A stretch of 64,000 bases of DNA, taken from assembly GCA_028554795.2 (NCBI GenBank), contig CM068841.1:28451721-28515720 (forward strand). Reading direction: 5' to 3'. The translations under genes and the position numbers were made by a program. Under the pieces are notes generated by a model. It did not search any database, was not told the DNA's origin, and worked only from the letters and a program-made list of their open reading frames with translations. The stretch is from Sinohyriopsis cumingii (lineage: Eukaryota > Mollusca > Bivalvia > Unionida > Unionidae). This document shows, piece by piece, positions 38,101-53,100 of the stretch; position 1 is the stretch's first letter, and every line of letters starts with the position of its first letter.

Positions 38101-41100
38101 CAGCATGAGAAGCAATGATGACCTAAAGCTGGCCTATCTACTTAATAGCTTCAGTTGTTTTAATGGGAATGCATGCCCAGGCTCTAATTGTAATACCCAC
38201 CTGGGATGCACCTGCATCCAAATTGGGAGGTTTAATGGGCCACATCAGGGAATGTACCTGGTAACTAGAGGCAGAGACCATAGGTCTCAGGGTAGAGGAA
38301 CAGACCACACTCTTTGACATCAAGCAAAGACTTGGTCTATAGAGAAACTCTGTGATATATACTCATTCGTTGAGGAATGTGGAAGAAGCAAGAAATCTGC
38401 CTGTGGTTGAGTCCCAGAGATATTTTCCAATGATGAAAGGATCTCAGGCTGTGCTCCAGATAGTTTGAGGCACCAGTCTGTGGGTAGCAGGCAGTAAACT
38501 TCATTTACTGCCTTATCCAAACCAGATCTCCTCCACTTCATTGAACTGGGAGTTGCTGGTGGGTCTGATAGGTGTCAGTTCAGCTGTTCCTACCTCAGAC
38601 TCATTGTAGTTATTGAAAGATAATGCATTATCATCTAAAACACTCTGAGCAGGAGACTGGTTAGGCATTACTGCATCCTTCAGGGGAAGTTACATAGGAG
38701 CATTCAGGACCATTTCCTGTACTTGTTCCTCATGGTGTATAGGGGCTCTATGTATTAGGAAAAAGAAGAAACTGCTTGTCTTTCCTGGATGATGTTATGC
38801 CTGCAGCTTTCTTGGTAGATGTTATCTGGGGAGGAGCTGGTGGCAGGACAGGAGCCACTGCATCATCTCTACTTTGGGTTCAGGGTCCAGTAGCCCAAAA
38901 GGTCATAAGAGACCAATTACCTTGAGGTTCAGGGTCCCACATCCCATAAGGATTAGTTGGGATGATAGTAAGATGAGAAATGTGTTTTGACTGGAAGAAT
39001 CCTGACAAACAATATATTTAAATGCCACACATGCTCATCTGGTTGTATGCAGTGCAAAAAAGTATACCCCTATGTACACACAAAGTAAACAATTGAGGAT
39101 CCAATTTAAATATCTTTTTTCCTTTTGTTTCTCATTGTAACCATTTAATGAGGGGAAAAAGTCAGACACACATGCAATAACAGTTGAGAGCAAGAGTGCT
39201 GACTTTAATGCACATGTTGAAGGAAACAACAATAATAACAGGAAGATTTCACTGATTTTATGTTTACTTAATATAATTTTGATAGAGAAAGAGGAATACA
39301 CTAGCTTCTCACTGCCTTTTAACGTTAGGCAAGTTGTGATGTTATTCCTTAGCACAAGGTCTTACCCATATCTTAGTTGTATATTTGTTATGTATCCCCA
39401 TATTGTTTTACCTTTTATAATTATAGACTGTAAGGGTCAATTAGTAGACAGTGTATTAAATAGTTCATTATGTCCTTCTTGTCCATTGCAGGTTTGTTCT
39501 TTGGGATGAGGTCATTTTGTTTAGTAAACATGTCTACTTGGCAATTTTATAGTCTACCTGAATTTGACTGGTTGGCTGCTAGAATTTCAGTTAAGGACTT
39601 GACCTTGTTGATTATATGGATTATGTCATTGTGATACATCAACATTATTCAAGGCTACTGGCACTCATTTGGAATACTCTATACTTTTGGACTTGTGATA
39701 GAACTTTGTTGACCATTTTTGATTACATTCAAAATACTGTAAGTTATTTTTAAATTTTTCTCTTTGTATTCTAGACAAATAAATCATTTGTTGTATTTAA
39801 TAAAACTTGTTGGATTTTGCTTTTTTCTGTTATTTAGATTAAGACCATAGATCATAACATATTTAAAAATATTATGGTGTACCCAAATTCCTATGGGTAG
39901 GACACATGATGTAACTGTCATACACCTTAATGAACTAAATTCCAAAAAGGGAAAAAATATTACAGGCACAGAATTAAAATAATATGGAATTGATAGTGTA
40001 ACACTGAGATTCGAATTAACTGTAGAACAGAGACTGCTAATAGATATGATAACCACTCTACAAGCAAATTTTCTTTGGTGATGATTTAGTCATAATATTC
40101 ATAGGACATGGCATCCTTGAAAATGATGACCATAATGCATGTGTCCCAGGTGAGGTGCATGAATGGATTGCATCATACTGATAATTCTCCACATTGAACA
40201 GATGGTCAGTAAGCTTCCTGTGGGTTGGTGGTTCTTAGGTTTTTCCTCAACCAGTGTACTAGCTGCCTTGTATAGCCTATCTTGCACTGAAAACTTGCAT
40301 TAAACCCAAAACAACAACAACAACAAGCCTCTCAGAATTCCATGGTTATTCTTTGGATTGTGCTTGACATACTGATCAAGTAGACCATATTGATTGACTT
40401 AGAAGCAGCAAACTGTATCAGATTTTGCATATAGAGAGCTCAGTTGTTGGAACATTATTGGGTTATCATCCTTAAGATTGTTACTAAATAACATTCAGTA
40501 CCTTGTACTCCTTAAAGCTAACTCTGTCACCATTCCCTGCACTGACATTGTCCCACTAGCTTTAATTAACAAAAATAAAGAACTTGAAAGAATGTGTGCT
40601 TGTTGGTTAGCTAATTATATTGTTAGTTTTTTCCTTTGGCCAAAGTATCTAATTTTGATGTGTAACAAAAATGTCAAAGAATTAACACGACAATACTAAA
40701 TTGAATTGTTGATTGTCAGAGCAATATGGTAGTAGTATTAAATAAAATTCAGACTTCAGACTGGATTACATCATGTATTGATAGTCCAAGCATTCATTTC
40801 CGACAAAACATATTAAATTTATTATACATTTTTTAATTTTGCAACTCCAGACATGATGTTTCTACAATTCACTTTTGACAAGATATCAAATTTATTGACT
40901 GATAGTTTGAATTTGACAGGTATGTAAAAACAAAGAGTGGAGAGCAGTATTCAGAGAGCTGACAGACATACAGAATGTCAAAACAGGAAATACTGTAAAA
41001 GCCTTCTACTACAGGTCAGTCAGTCATTTGATGAGTTGGTATCAAATCCATGTAAATTTTATCAGCAAGACAACTCTTAGTTATGTTTAGTTATTATATG

Positions 41101-44100
41101 TACATTATAAATGTCATATTGGGAATTTGACATATTTTGGTATGAGCCTCTCTGTCATACCATCATAATGTCATATATAACATATTCCTTCAAGTTTTAA
41201 ATATTTTTTAATAGTTATATTCATATAGGCTCCATTTAAGTTAAATCCCAAGAATGTCCATTTCGCATGCTGTCTAATTAGTTTGCAAGTATAAAGACCT
41301 TTCCATTCCCAGTAAATAAGATTATTTTTTTTGCTCTTCCTGTACTTAGGCAGCAGTTGTTTTCGATCTTTGCTCATGTTATATGTTACATTAAATTGGT
41401 GTCGGTCCTATTGGCAAGTTCACAAGATGTCACTGGTTGAGAAATTTACATGAGTAGCCACCAGGCATTTCCTTTCATTATATGGTATCGTATTCATAAT
41501 ACCCATGGGTAACCTCATTTTCCTCCTGGTAGCCTCTCTAATCTGATCTGGTCTGCCGAATCTTGACCTCAGACAGATGTTAGCTTGGAAAACCTGACTA
41601 CTGCTGTAGCATATTTAATTAGCATGTAAATGCCACTACAAAGCCATGTGATTATTGGACAATGAAATGATATCTAAAACTAGAAGGAATTGATTACCAG
41701 TGGTATTAATTGATAATGAAATATGCTACTGCACTGTTGTTGTTAGCTTGACTTTGCTTGCAAAGATTTAGGAAGGTGGATGTCTGCATCTAATGCACGT
41801 GTGCCAGTGGCTGCCAAGCCCAATACATGACAGGCACCTCTGTCCACAGAGGTTGCAGAGGAATGTCTGGGTTGTGGTGGATGGGTTCCTGATTTTTCTT
41901 TGCCATTGTTTTTCCTCCAAGTTGGCCTGTCTGTTTTTTGTTCTTCTTCAAAGGTGGCAGTGGTCAGGTGAACTGTATGCTGCCAGTTTTCACAGTCAGC
42001 AGCTTGTGATGCCCATTGGTGGTGACTGATGCCACAAGTGGTGAGGGTCTTTTTCATGGAGTTTTATATCTCTTTCGAGGTGCCCCTCTGTCATGGTGGC
42101 CAGTGGACAGCTAACCATACAGTGCAGTCTTTGGCAGGTGATGATCCTTCATCCTGGACACATGCCCTGCCTAGCATAGCTGTATCTTCATGAGTGTGGC
42201 CTCAACACTGGTGATCCCTGCTTGTTTGAAGACTTCAGTGTTGGTGACGACATCACTCCAGTGGATGTTGAGGATGGTGCAGAGGCAGTGCTGATGGAAG
42301 CATTCAAGGAGGCAGAGGTAGCAGCTTTAGGTGACCCAAGATTCAGCACCATATTGGAGGGTGGTTGGTATGACAGCTCTGTAGATGCTGATCTTTGTAT
42401 CTCTCTTGAGACAGGCATTGTACCACACTCGTTTATAGAGTCGGCTGAATGTGCTGTTTGCCTTTGCCAGTCTGTTGTTTATTTCTTTGTCGATCTTGGC
42501 ATCAGAGGATATCACACAGCCCAGGTAGGTGAACTGGTGGAATACATTCTTCTCTGTCTAATCAATGAAGATGCTTCGTGGCCAGTACTCTTCCTTGGGA
42601 GTAGGCTGGTGAAGTACCTCAGTTTTCTTTGGGCTAACCTCAAGTCCAAAGAGCTGGCAAGCTTATGCAAAGCTGGATGTTGTGCGCTATAAGGCAGCTT
42701 TTGTGTGGCAGACAAGGGTGGTGGCATCTGCAAAGAGAAGTTCTCTAATTAGTTTTTCCAAGGTCTTAGTGTGGGCCTGAAGTCGCCTTAAGTTGAAGAG
42801 GTTGCCATCAGTACAAAATCAGATATAGATGCCATCTTCGTCATCAAGGTCTTCTGTTGCTTTTTGGAGCATCATGCTGAAGAAGATTGAGAAAAATGTG
42901 GGGGCTAAAACGCAGTCCTGTTTCACACCATTTATAATGGGGAAGGTCTGTGACAGGTCATTATTGTTTCTGACCTGACCAAGCTGGTCTTCATGTAGTT
43001 GGACAACCATGGTAAGGAACTTTGGAGGACAGCCGAGCTTTTCCACAGTCTAGTTCTGCTTACCATGTCAGATGACCTAATGCATTTGTCAGGTCCACAA
43101 ATGTGATGTACAGTCCTCTGTTTTGTTCTCAACATCCTTGATCTGTCTCAGGATGAACACTATGTCAGTTGCGCCCCTATTGGCTCTGAAGCCACATTGA
43201 CTCATTGGAGTGTGCTCTTCTGCAATGGTGAGTACTAGACTGTTCAGAAACACTCTAGCAAGGATTTTGCCTGCAATGGAGAGCAGAGTTATCCCATGGT
43301 AGTTTGAGCAGTCAGACTTTTCCCCCTTGTTTTTATACAAGGTGATGATGATTGCATCTTGGAGGTCTAGTGGAAATTTCCCTCGCTCCCAGCAGCAAAC
43401 AAAGAACTCGTGAGTTTGGTGTGCAATGCTGGGCCTCCTCTCTTCCTTATCTCTGGTAGGATACCATCTTTTCCTGCAGCCATTCCTGTCTTCAGCTGTT
43501 ATATAGCTTTTAACAGTCTCTTGCAGTGTGGGTGCCTCATCGAGTTCCATCTTTGGTGGTTGTTGTGGGATATAATCAATAGCTGCCTCCTGACTGTAGT
43601 GCTGAAGAGGGTGTGGAAGTGCTCTGACCAGCGGTTCAGGATAGATTCCCTGTTAGTATGTAGCTCTTGGCCATCTGCACTCCATAGGGGGCTCTGTAGT
43701 TGAAAGAAAGGACCATACACTGCTTTCAACGCTTCATAGAACCCCTTGTAGTCACCAGTATCAGCATACAGCTGGGTTCTTTCTGCAAACTTTTTCCACT
43801 ATTCCTTTTGTATGTCTCGGAGCCTGCACTGGAGGGAGCTGCAGATAAGTCAGAAGGCTGCTTTCTTCTGTGGACAGGATGGTTGAGCAAGGTGGGTTTG
43901 GTACACTGATTTCTTTTTGGCAAGCTGTTCTTGGATTTCTTGGTTGTTTTCATCAAACCAGTCTTTGTTTTTCTTAGTAGTGAATCCAAGAATTTCTTCG
44001 GATGTTTGCAGAATGGTAGCCTTGATGTTATTGCACATCTCTAGATATGGCGGAAAATTAGGTTCTTCAAGTCTTTTCTGCAGGCTTTCTTTAAAATCTG

Positions 44101-47100
44101 CCTTGATATCTGCACACAAAAGGTTTTTGATCTGGAGTTTCCTTCTCGGGGTACCTCCTTGTTGTCTGGGCCTGGGCTTGAAGTGGATGTTGAGCTTGCA
44201 TCAGACAAGACGATGATTTATGTGTAACTCTGCACTGGGCATCACTCTGATATGAAGGACATATTTTAAGTTCCTCTGGCATACTATGATGAAATTGATT
44301 AGGTGCCAGTGTTTTGATCTAGGATGCATCCAGGTCATATTTAGGCTGTCTTTCTGCTGGAATATGGTGTTTTTGATAGTGAGCTGGAATTCTGTACAAA
44401 CTTCAAAAAGCAGGCACCCATTGTCATTGCAGCCACCCATGCCATGTTTCCCAAGAATGGCATGGCTTTCCAGGCTTCTGAGTCTTGGCCCACATTGGCA
44501 TTAAAATCTCCAAGGATGATTATTTTGTCGCTCTCAGGGATGCTCTTGAGAAGTCTGCGCAAGTCAGTGTAGAATTATCCTTTTCAGAAGGATCTGCCTG
44601 GAGTGTTGGAGTATGTACACTGAAGAGTGGCATGTTGTTGGTTCCCTAATGGGAGATGCATGTACATGATGTGATCGGTGTGACCAGTGGGAAGGTTTGT
44701 TAACTTGGTGGAGATTGAGTCCTTGACCATGAAACTGACTCTTGAAAGTCGTTTTTGAATCTTTGGTTTTCCTGACCAGTACAGGGTGTATCCAGTGTCG
44801 AGTTCTCTCAGACTTCCTTCCTCTGTAAGGCAGACTTCGCTAAGTGCAGCAGTGTCAACACCAAGGCGGAGAAAGTTTGTGTGCGATTAAGGCAGAGCAT
44901 CATTCTGGTCTGTTGCTGTTGGCTGAGTCTAGCATTGTTTTGATGTTCCAACAAGCCAGTTTTAGCCTTTTCCCATACAAAAAATGATGTGACACATGAT
45001 AAAGTGATTCGGATGACAAAATCTGTATATAAGTCAATTTGGAGTATAAGACGAAGCTAAGATTTTCAGGTAAAAAGTATCTTATGGGCTGGCAAATATG
45101 GTAACAGAATGAGCAGAAATCATGGTTTTTGTTTTCAAGATGTACCTTTCTATTTTCATTCCATCTCTCCTATGTTCAGAATATTCCCACTTTTTACAAC
45201 TGAAGGGGGGTCTCTTTAAATTTTCAATTCTAGAGTAGACTGAGGATCTGTGATGATATATCAATGGGTAAAATCTTGGACATTTTGAAGGAACACAGTT
45301 TTTATAATATAGTTTTATCATATATTTTAGGAATTTTATATTATTTGTTTTCATTAATTTTTAATATCTTTTAAGAATTTGATATTTTTCAGTTTTTATC
45401 TTTCATGTATTACATGTTTACATTTTTTTAGAAAGGATTATCTTTAAAAAAAAAAATTATTTTTTTCTTTGCATTTGTGAAACCTATATTTTAACAGTAC
45501 TATATAATCAGTATCAGCCAACATGCAGTTAAACCTTATACTATACATATGTAATTGCTTTCCAGAGGTGGCTGCTTAAAACAGGTTTAACTGGATTTTA
45601 ATTGGAAAGGTCAAAAATAATTTGTAACGTTTAATGACATCCTTTTCTACTGTTAATGTTGTTTCTTAAATCTGACAAGAATCTTCATTAAATATCATAT
45701 GAAGAGAAAATGGCTAATTATTAAATTTGTAGACACATGAATTGGTTATCCCTATTCAATACTTCTAGGAATTTTTAGATACATGTATTGATTATCCTTA
45801 TTTAATACTTCTAGGAATTTGTACCCATATGAGCTCTACATTAAAGGCGAGAGTTATGATTATGTACTCAGAGAAACTAAACAGAAAAAAGTCAAAGTTG
45901 CAAGGAAAAAAGTTGATGTTCATGTTTCTAAAGTAGTTGAATCCAATTCCAAACCTGTTGCAATCAAAGAGAAAGTTTTGGGCTTTGAAACAGTGCAAAT
46001 AAGCAGAAAACAGATATTGGCACTAGATGAAGGTAATTCTTTAAGAAATTATATACATTTTATCGTTCTTTCACTGTATTGTGAAAATTGTATTTAGACC
46101 AATAATTCAAGAGCTGTAACTAGAAACATTTATGTAGATCATGATATCCTGTAATGTGAATTTTGATTTCTCACCAAAGCATTGGTAGGGCAGTTATTAA
46201 TACCCTTTGTCCATATGTCCACCTGTCACACCCTGATTCAGGCCCCAAGTGGTCTAAAGCGCTCTCCGTTACGGATCACTGCCATCTCACCTTTATCTGC
46301 GTGGGTTCGAGTCTTGGATTCAGCCAATGTTGGTATGTGAGAAAGCTTGCCAGTAGCTTCTCGTGGGTCGGTGGTTCTTTCCAGGGTTTTCCCGGGTTCT
46401 TCCTCCACCATTAATACTGGCCGCCATGTATAGCCTATCGTGTGCTGAAAAATGGCGTTAAACCCAACAACAACAACAACAACAACACACCCTGATTAAG
46501 TTTTCTGGCAATGTGATGTTCAGGTATCAATGTTTCATGAATATATTTCTAGTTTGATGCATCAAGCAATAATGTGTTTGAAAACTATTGTCTTCGCTTA
46601 CCTTTGGAGTAGCATACTGGAAAAGTAAATATGCTTGGAACAATCTCACATCTTGCTTATGGTAAATATATAATAAAAGAGATTTTCTATGTAGAATTGC
46701 ATTTGAATGTGTTGTAACCTGGCCAGGCCTGTTTAGGGGAATATGCACATTATCTATCAGTGTGTTCTGAATTGGCTAGGCCAGTCAAGAGCAATAAATG
46801 ATTTCCCTGTAGAGATGTTCTGAACTTGCTGGACCTGTTGAGTGGAAATGCCTGTGAAATGTTTTCTATACTGGCCATAAAAACTGGGGTTTATAATAAG
46901 TTACAGTTAAATCTACAACTTTGGAAAGCCCCAAGTATGCTTTATAATTGTGGCTAATAATTCAGGCTTCCATTTTCAAATTTCCTGTGTTTGTCAGTGG
47001 TAATGATCTGTGGTATAATATTTCCATGCAAACAATGAAGTTTCAAATATTCAGTACACTACATGTTTTTTGTTGTTGCTTATAACAGATTATCATTAAC

Positions 47101-50100
47101 AAAGAAACCTCCCATTTTAAGTATTACTGGCAGTAACCTACTTGAATTATTGGCCATATTTGTCTCTCTAATAAAAACTTTAACATCTTTAACAGTTAAA
47201 ACATTTGCTTAATTTGTATAGTGTCACTCATTTCAAATGTAGATTTTCTACTGTATCAGTATTCTTATCTATGAAAATTATTAAATTATAAAACTATTTT
47301 GTATATTTTTCAAGCTATGGAAGCTAATTGTTGATATCATTCATAGGTTGTGGTAAATTTCATGTTATTACAAATTGATGAAAGGTCAGAGGTCTATATT
47401 TTGCAAGCTACGCAAAGCATGATATCATTGATAGTGTGGTTAACTTCATTTGCTTACAAATAAATGAAATGTCAGAAGTGTGTATTATATTTTATTGACT
47501 CTGTTTTTTTCTCTTTGTTGTTGTTATAGGGTTTAATGTCATTTTTCAGTACAAGATAGGCTATACAGGGTGACCAGTATAAATGGTGGAGAAAGAAGAA
47601 CCTGGGTAAACCCAGGAAAGAACCACCGACCAACGATAAGCTACTGGCAAGCTTTCTCACATACCCACATTGGTTGAACCCGATACTCCAACCCATGCAA
47701 ACAGTGGTGAGATGGCAATGGTCTGTAACAGTGAGCGCTTTAGACCACTCAGTTACACTGGGTCCCTTTTTACTTAATGGCTTGGAACTAAAAGATTTTA
47801 CATTTCAGTAGAGTTTTCTGTTAAGACTATAACAATTTGTTGTTTCATTAAGACTGTATGACAGGTTCGTATTTTGTTAAGACTATGACAATTTGTTATT
47901 TTGTTAAGACTGACAGGTTGCTATTCCGTTAAGACAATGACAATTTGTTATTCTGTTAATACTGTATGACAGGTTGTTATTCCATTAAGACTGTATGACA
48001 GGTTGTTATTCCATTAAGACTGTATGACAAGTTGTGAATTCATACTGAATTTTAACCATCAAGACTGTATAGTTTAATATTATCAAATCAGCTGTAAGAA
48101 AACATTTCAGATACTAAAAGTTGATTCTTTTGCATACCTTAAACACCTTCAGAAAATTCTTTATGTGGTTGTCATTGATGTATTGGGCTGAACATAAAGC
48201 ACACACTGCTTATCTTGAATTCTGCAGGTTGTATATAAAAGGTCATGAAATATACTTATGCTTGGTTATTTATAACAGATCATGAAATATATTTGTGTTT
48301 TGGTCAGTAAACTAATCAAAGTATATAGTTTTGACAGAATCACTTTGTGACATTGTGATTATAGTCCTTGTATTGCATCCTGTAGTATTCCACACAAACA
48401 AAATAAAACAATTATTCCTGATATGATACTGTAACAGGATAGAAACTGAATGGGTACAGATTTAAGTGAAAACATTGAACACAATCTACCGGTATGCAAA
48501 TGAAAGACATTTGTGATAATGAAGGATGCAAGTCCCAAAACCCTCACCATAAATATTGATGCAACAATGAAATGAATAAAGAAATATGGTAATAATAAAA
48601 AGCATCAACAAAAAAACACTATTCTCTAATAAAGCACTGCCTTACACACCATGATATTAAAGATGAAACTAGATATGAATACATAAAAAATAATCATTCA
48701 CCAAGTGATGTCAATGTCATCATGCAAAACTAATGAATCTTATATTCACCATACTATGAATATGATACATTATGACTCTATGGTCTTAAGACAAGTAAAA
48801 GAAAAGAGTAAGAAACCTTATAAAACTTAATAAATCATTTATTTCCATAGAATACAAAGTGAAAATTTAATAGCATGCATCTTACGGCATTGCAAATTAA
48901 ATCCTAAATAATGCTAGAATAACAGACACAAGTCCTAATAATTAAATTTCTAAATCCAAATTAAATCCTACACTGAAGCTGTTGATGTGTCTGTCTTGGC
49001 CTCTGTAATGGTGATGTACCAACAGTCTCGTTGGATCACGATAATACAATCAAAGAATAAATCCTTACTTGAAATGCCAGTACAAATTGAAGTTTTTATT
49101 TCCAAGAATATTATTTTTGAAGAGCACTTTGTGCTTCCAAAGAAGAATCACTCGAATTAAATAATTTTAATAAATAAAATTCCAACTAAAATGAATCAAA
49201 AATACAATTGATTCTGCTAAGAACTTAAAGCACAAATGATTAATTTTTCCAGTAACATGATTATATAATCCTCTACTTTACCTCATGTCACAATTAGCAT
49301 TTTCTGAAGAAAAACCCCCATTTCGTAATGGAAAACAGCTTTCTAGAATAATTCTAATGTTTACTAGATAAAATCTCAGTTATAATTAGAAGGTCTGTTA
49401 CTTAAATTATAATATAGATTATGCAATATGTCAGGTAGGCCAAATATATGTATAAGGGAATCTAGACCCAGACCCCAAAACATGTTTACTTCTGTTAATA
49501 ATGATCCTAATATTAAACCCATACACACAGAGAATATTTTAGATATGTAAGTTTAGAAAAAATCAATAATTCGGGTCAAATAGAAAATGAACTTGATTTT
49601 GGAAAGGTTATGTCCAACAAAGATTGTTACATTACAATAGCATATAATGAAATTGAAATAAAGTATTAAAAAAATAACTAACAAACAATGCAAATTAAAT
49701 AAAATAATTTTTTTAATAATTGTTAAATAAATAAATTAAATAAACATAACAGATATGATAAAATGTGTGTGGTTCATGTAACTGTATACACTGCTGTACT
49801 GCCATTCACTGTGCCCTATTTGCTAGCAACATTGCCATACTGCCAGATATGCTACCATGCTATTAGCTGCTCTGCCACATTGCCAGCTATAAATAAACCA
49901 AAACTGGCTAGCAGATTAGTTTGAATAAACATCAGTGATAATAAAATATGTACACCCAATCAATCCTTTCCAACATATTAAAATATACATTCATAATCGT
50001 TCCAAAAAGCCATTTAAATAACACACTACCTTTAACATTCCTCCATGTAAATATCTTGACAGCAAAATGACTATTTTTTATATCCAAACATGGTATAATT

Positions 50101-53100
50101 GACCAGCATTCTAAATATCAAGAATTAAAGATTGTTATTTATATATTTAATTGTTTGTTAGTTAGTTTTTGAATTTTTTTAAAATTTCATGACATGCTAT
50201 TGTAATGTAACATTGTATGCTGGACTTGACCTTGTCTAAAATTGAGTTCATTTCTGCTTGACCTGATTGATGTTTTTTAAATTTCATTTTATGTAAACAA
50301 CTAATACATATCTAAATTATTCTCTATCTGTATGGGCTTAATATCAGGATCTTTATTAATAGAAGAAGTAAATATGTTTATTTGGGTCTGGGTTTTGAAC
50401 TTTCCTAAGTGAATTTTACAGTTTATCGTTTTGATTTTGTAAACATCCGGATCATTCTAGAAGGTTATTTTCCATTCATTAATGTTATTTATTTAATAAA
50501 AATGCTAACTGTGACCTGAGGTCAAGTAGAGAACTCTATAGTCTTGTGATTGTGAGGATTTGGTCATCCATGCTTTAACTTCTAGCACTTTCAAGTTGTA
50601 TTATGTTGCGACCAGTTGGGTGAATTTTATTTTCTTCAAATTATTGAATTCAAGTGATTATTTTCTCTGGAAAATAAAAGTGCTCTGATAAAACTCTTGG
50701 ATAGAGACATTCAGTGGAATTTTTAGCGTAGTCAAACCTGGAATTATATTTCTGTGATTCAACATAAGACTGCTGACACATCAACACTTTAATAGCTACC
50801 ACAAATACATCATCAACTTCAGTTTGGGGAATTTTTTTCTGGACTTTTACTGACTTTTATTCAGGACTTTAAATTCCTAGGACTTGTGTCTGTAATTCTT
50901 CAGTTGTTTTGGGATTTAATTTGCAATACCATAAGTTGTTTCTTTTTCTTCTCATTTTTACTTTGTATTCTAGGGATATAAATTATATTTGTTGAATTTT
51001 ACAAGGCTTGTTGTCTTTCACTCTTTTCTGTTACTTATTTTAAGAGCATAGACTCATAACAAGATTAAATGGTACATCCATATGAGTCATTTAATGAATG
51101 GATACAAATAGAACTTCTTAAAATAAACTAGTACTCACAATTATGGTTGTAATAAACTGTCTGTAAAGTTGACAGTACCTGAAAAGATCTTGGGATCACT
51201 GTGCCCACACATAGCTTATGCATCCTATAAGTACTAAAAAAAAAAACTTGCAAAACCCAAATACAGGTATCTCCTTTGAAATGACCCACAGTGAGATGCA
51301 CCTACTACTTGGTTACTATAGTCAAGGTCAAAAGAAAAAGAAAACTACTGTAGGTAAGATATAATCATTCTAAAGCACCACTAAGTTATTTTCTTACCTT
51401 ATTTCATGACAGATAGATATTTTGGATAATATTAATTAAAAAATGCCAAATAATTTAAAGAAATTATTCCATTAGGTGATGGAGAGGATTTTACTGACCT
51501 AGAGATCATGCTTGGGGAACTGGAACAAGATTATGATGCCTTGTCACACTTAAGTGAGCGTAAGTTTAAATATAATAAGCACCTGACTTCTAGTTTTACA
51601 CCCAATTATTGCTAAGTGAATGCTGCTACGAGAATATGTAATTTGTCATTCAATGCTACAGAGCTAATTAAGCATGATAAATTACTCGTCAAGATAAAAT
51701 CAAAGGTTTCTGTAGCTCAAGTCTACATAATTAACTGTTGATCCACAATTAATGGTGACATAACAGGTGATAAAAGTGATTACCTACCAGTACTGGTATG
51801 GATAGAACCCAAATCACCTAAATTTACCTTAATCAAAGCCTTTTGACACATTTATAGTATTAGTTTCTTCATTATACTTTTATTGCTTTTCCTTTCAGTT
51901 TGTCAGAATTATACAAAACGTTAATAATTCCCCCCAAAAATTCATGGGAACTTAAATTCATGAATTTTCCACTGTCTGAGCTTGCATATTTATAGGTATT
52001 TAATTTCATGAATTAACTTCATCATTTTCCCAAATAAAGAAATGTTTAGTTTTCTCATGATCTGTCAATAACATATTGCCTGTATGCATAGTATTGAGTC
52101 ATTTCAGTTTTAATATTTTGACCATATCATTGTTTATTTCATAATCTGTTGTAAATGTGTGATACTATAATGTCATTATTAGTGAGACCTTTAATTGCTC
52201 TACTGATATGCCACTTCATGCATAATAGGGGTAGGTAGTACATTGCCAGCTTTTGTGTGGGTCTCACTTTTAAATGTACAATTTGTAATCTACTAGTACC
52301 CAATTGTATTTTATAAAAACATTGAAAATTGGCTTTGTAGTTATGGAAGATTCAAAACTTAGATTGAACAAAAACCTTCATACGTATCATTTAAACTTAA
52401 AAATAAAAGATACTGTTTGAGACATACTTACTGATGTTAATCATTGAACTGTTTTCTATAGTCATAAAATCCAGTCATATTAAACTATAATCTGTCTTTC
52501 AGAAGTGGACATGTCAAAGAAGAGAATGGGAATCAACATTCTCTATCATGATGAATCTCCAAATTGTATTCTGTCACAAGGAATCCAGCCAGCCAATACA
52601 CCATCAGAGTTTGGGTTTGCCAACCTTCCAGGTTTGTTGAATCACAGTATGAGTAATCGTAATTATCTCCAAGAATTAGCCTAATTACTCACACAGATTC
52701 TTTGAGGTAGGTAATTAATCCAACATTAACCATTACAAAATACACCTCTCCCATGATAACATAGACCACACTAAAGCGAGGGCGCGAGTTACCAAGGGAC
52801 CTCCCAAAAATCTGATAGACATCCAGAGAACTGTGGTGATTGGGGGGAACTGGGCTGTTTAATGACTCAATCCTCGTTTTACAATTGCATTGAGAATAAT
52901 TGTCAATAAAGCGCTTTTTCCAATGAAGTTGTTAGTTATTCTGTATAAATTACATTTATTTTTAAAATGTCCAACAACTGAAAGATTGATAACATGATTC
53001 CAACTAGTTGCAACAACCTACATGGTGTGCAAAAACCATTCATATATTATGTCACGGCTTTTTGTTTTGTTGATTAGTCTGGTTCCATGAGTGGTATGGA

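Noticed and set aside
42222-42692. 156-codon + strand frame
   Set aside because: Antisense shadow of the LINE reverse transcriptase encoded on the minus strand.
43410-43703. 97-codon + strand frame
   Set aside because: Opposite strand of the same LINE.
46241-46330. tRNA gene
   Set aside because: It is the tRNA-derived head of SINE family 1, repeated many times in the window.
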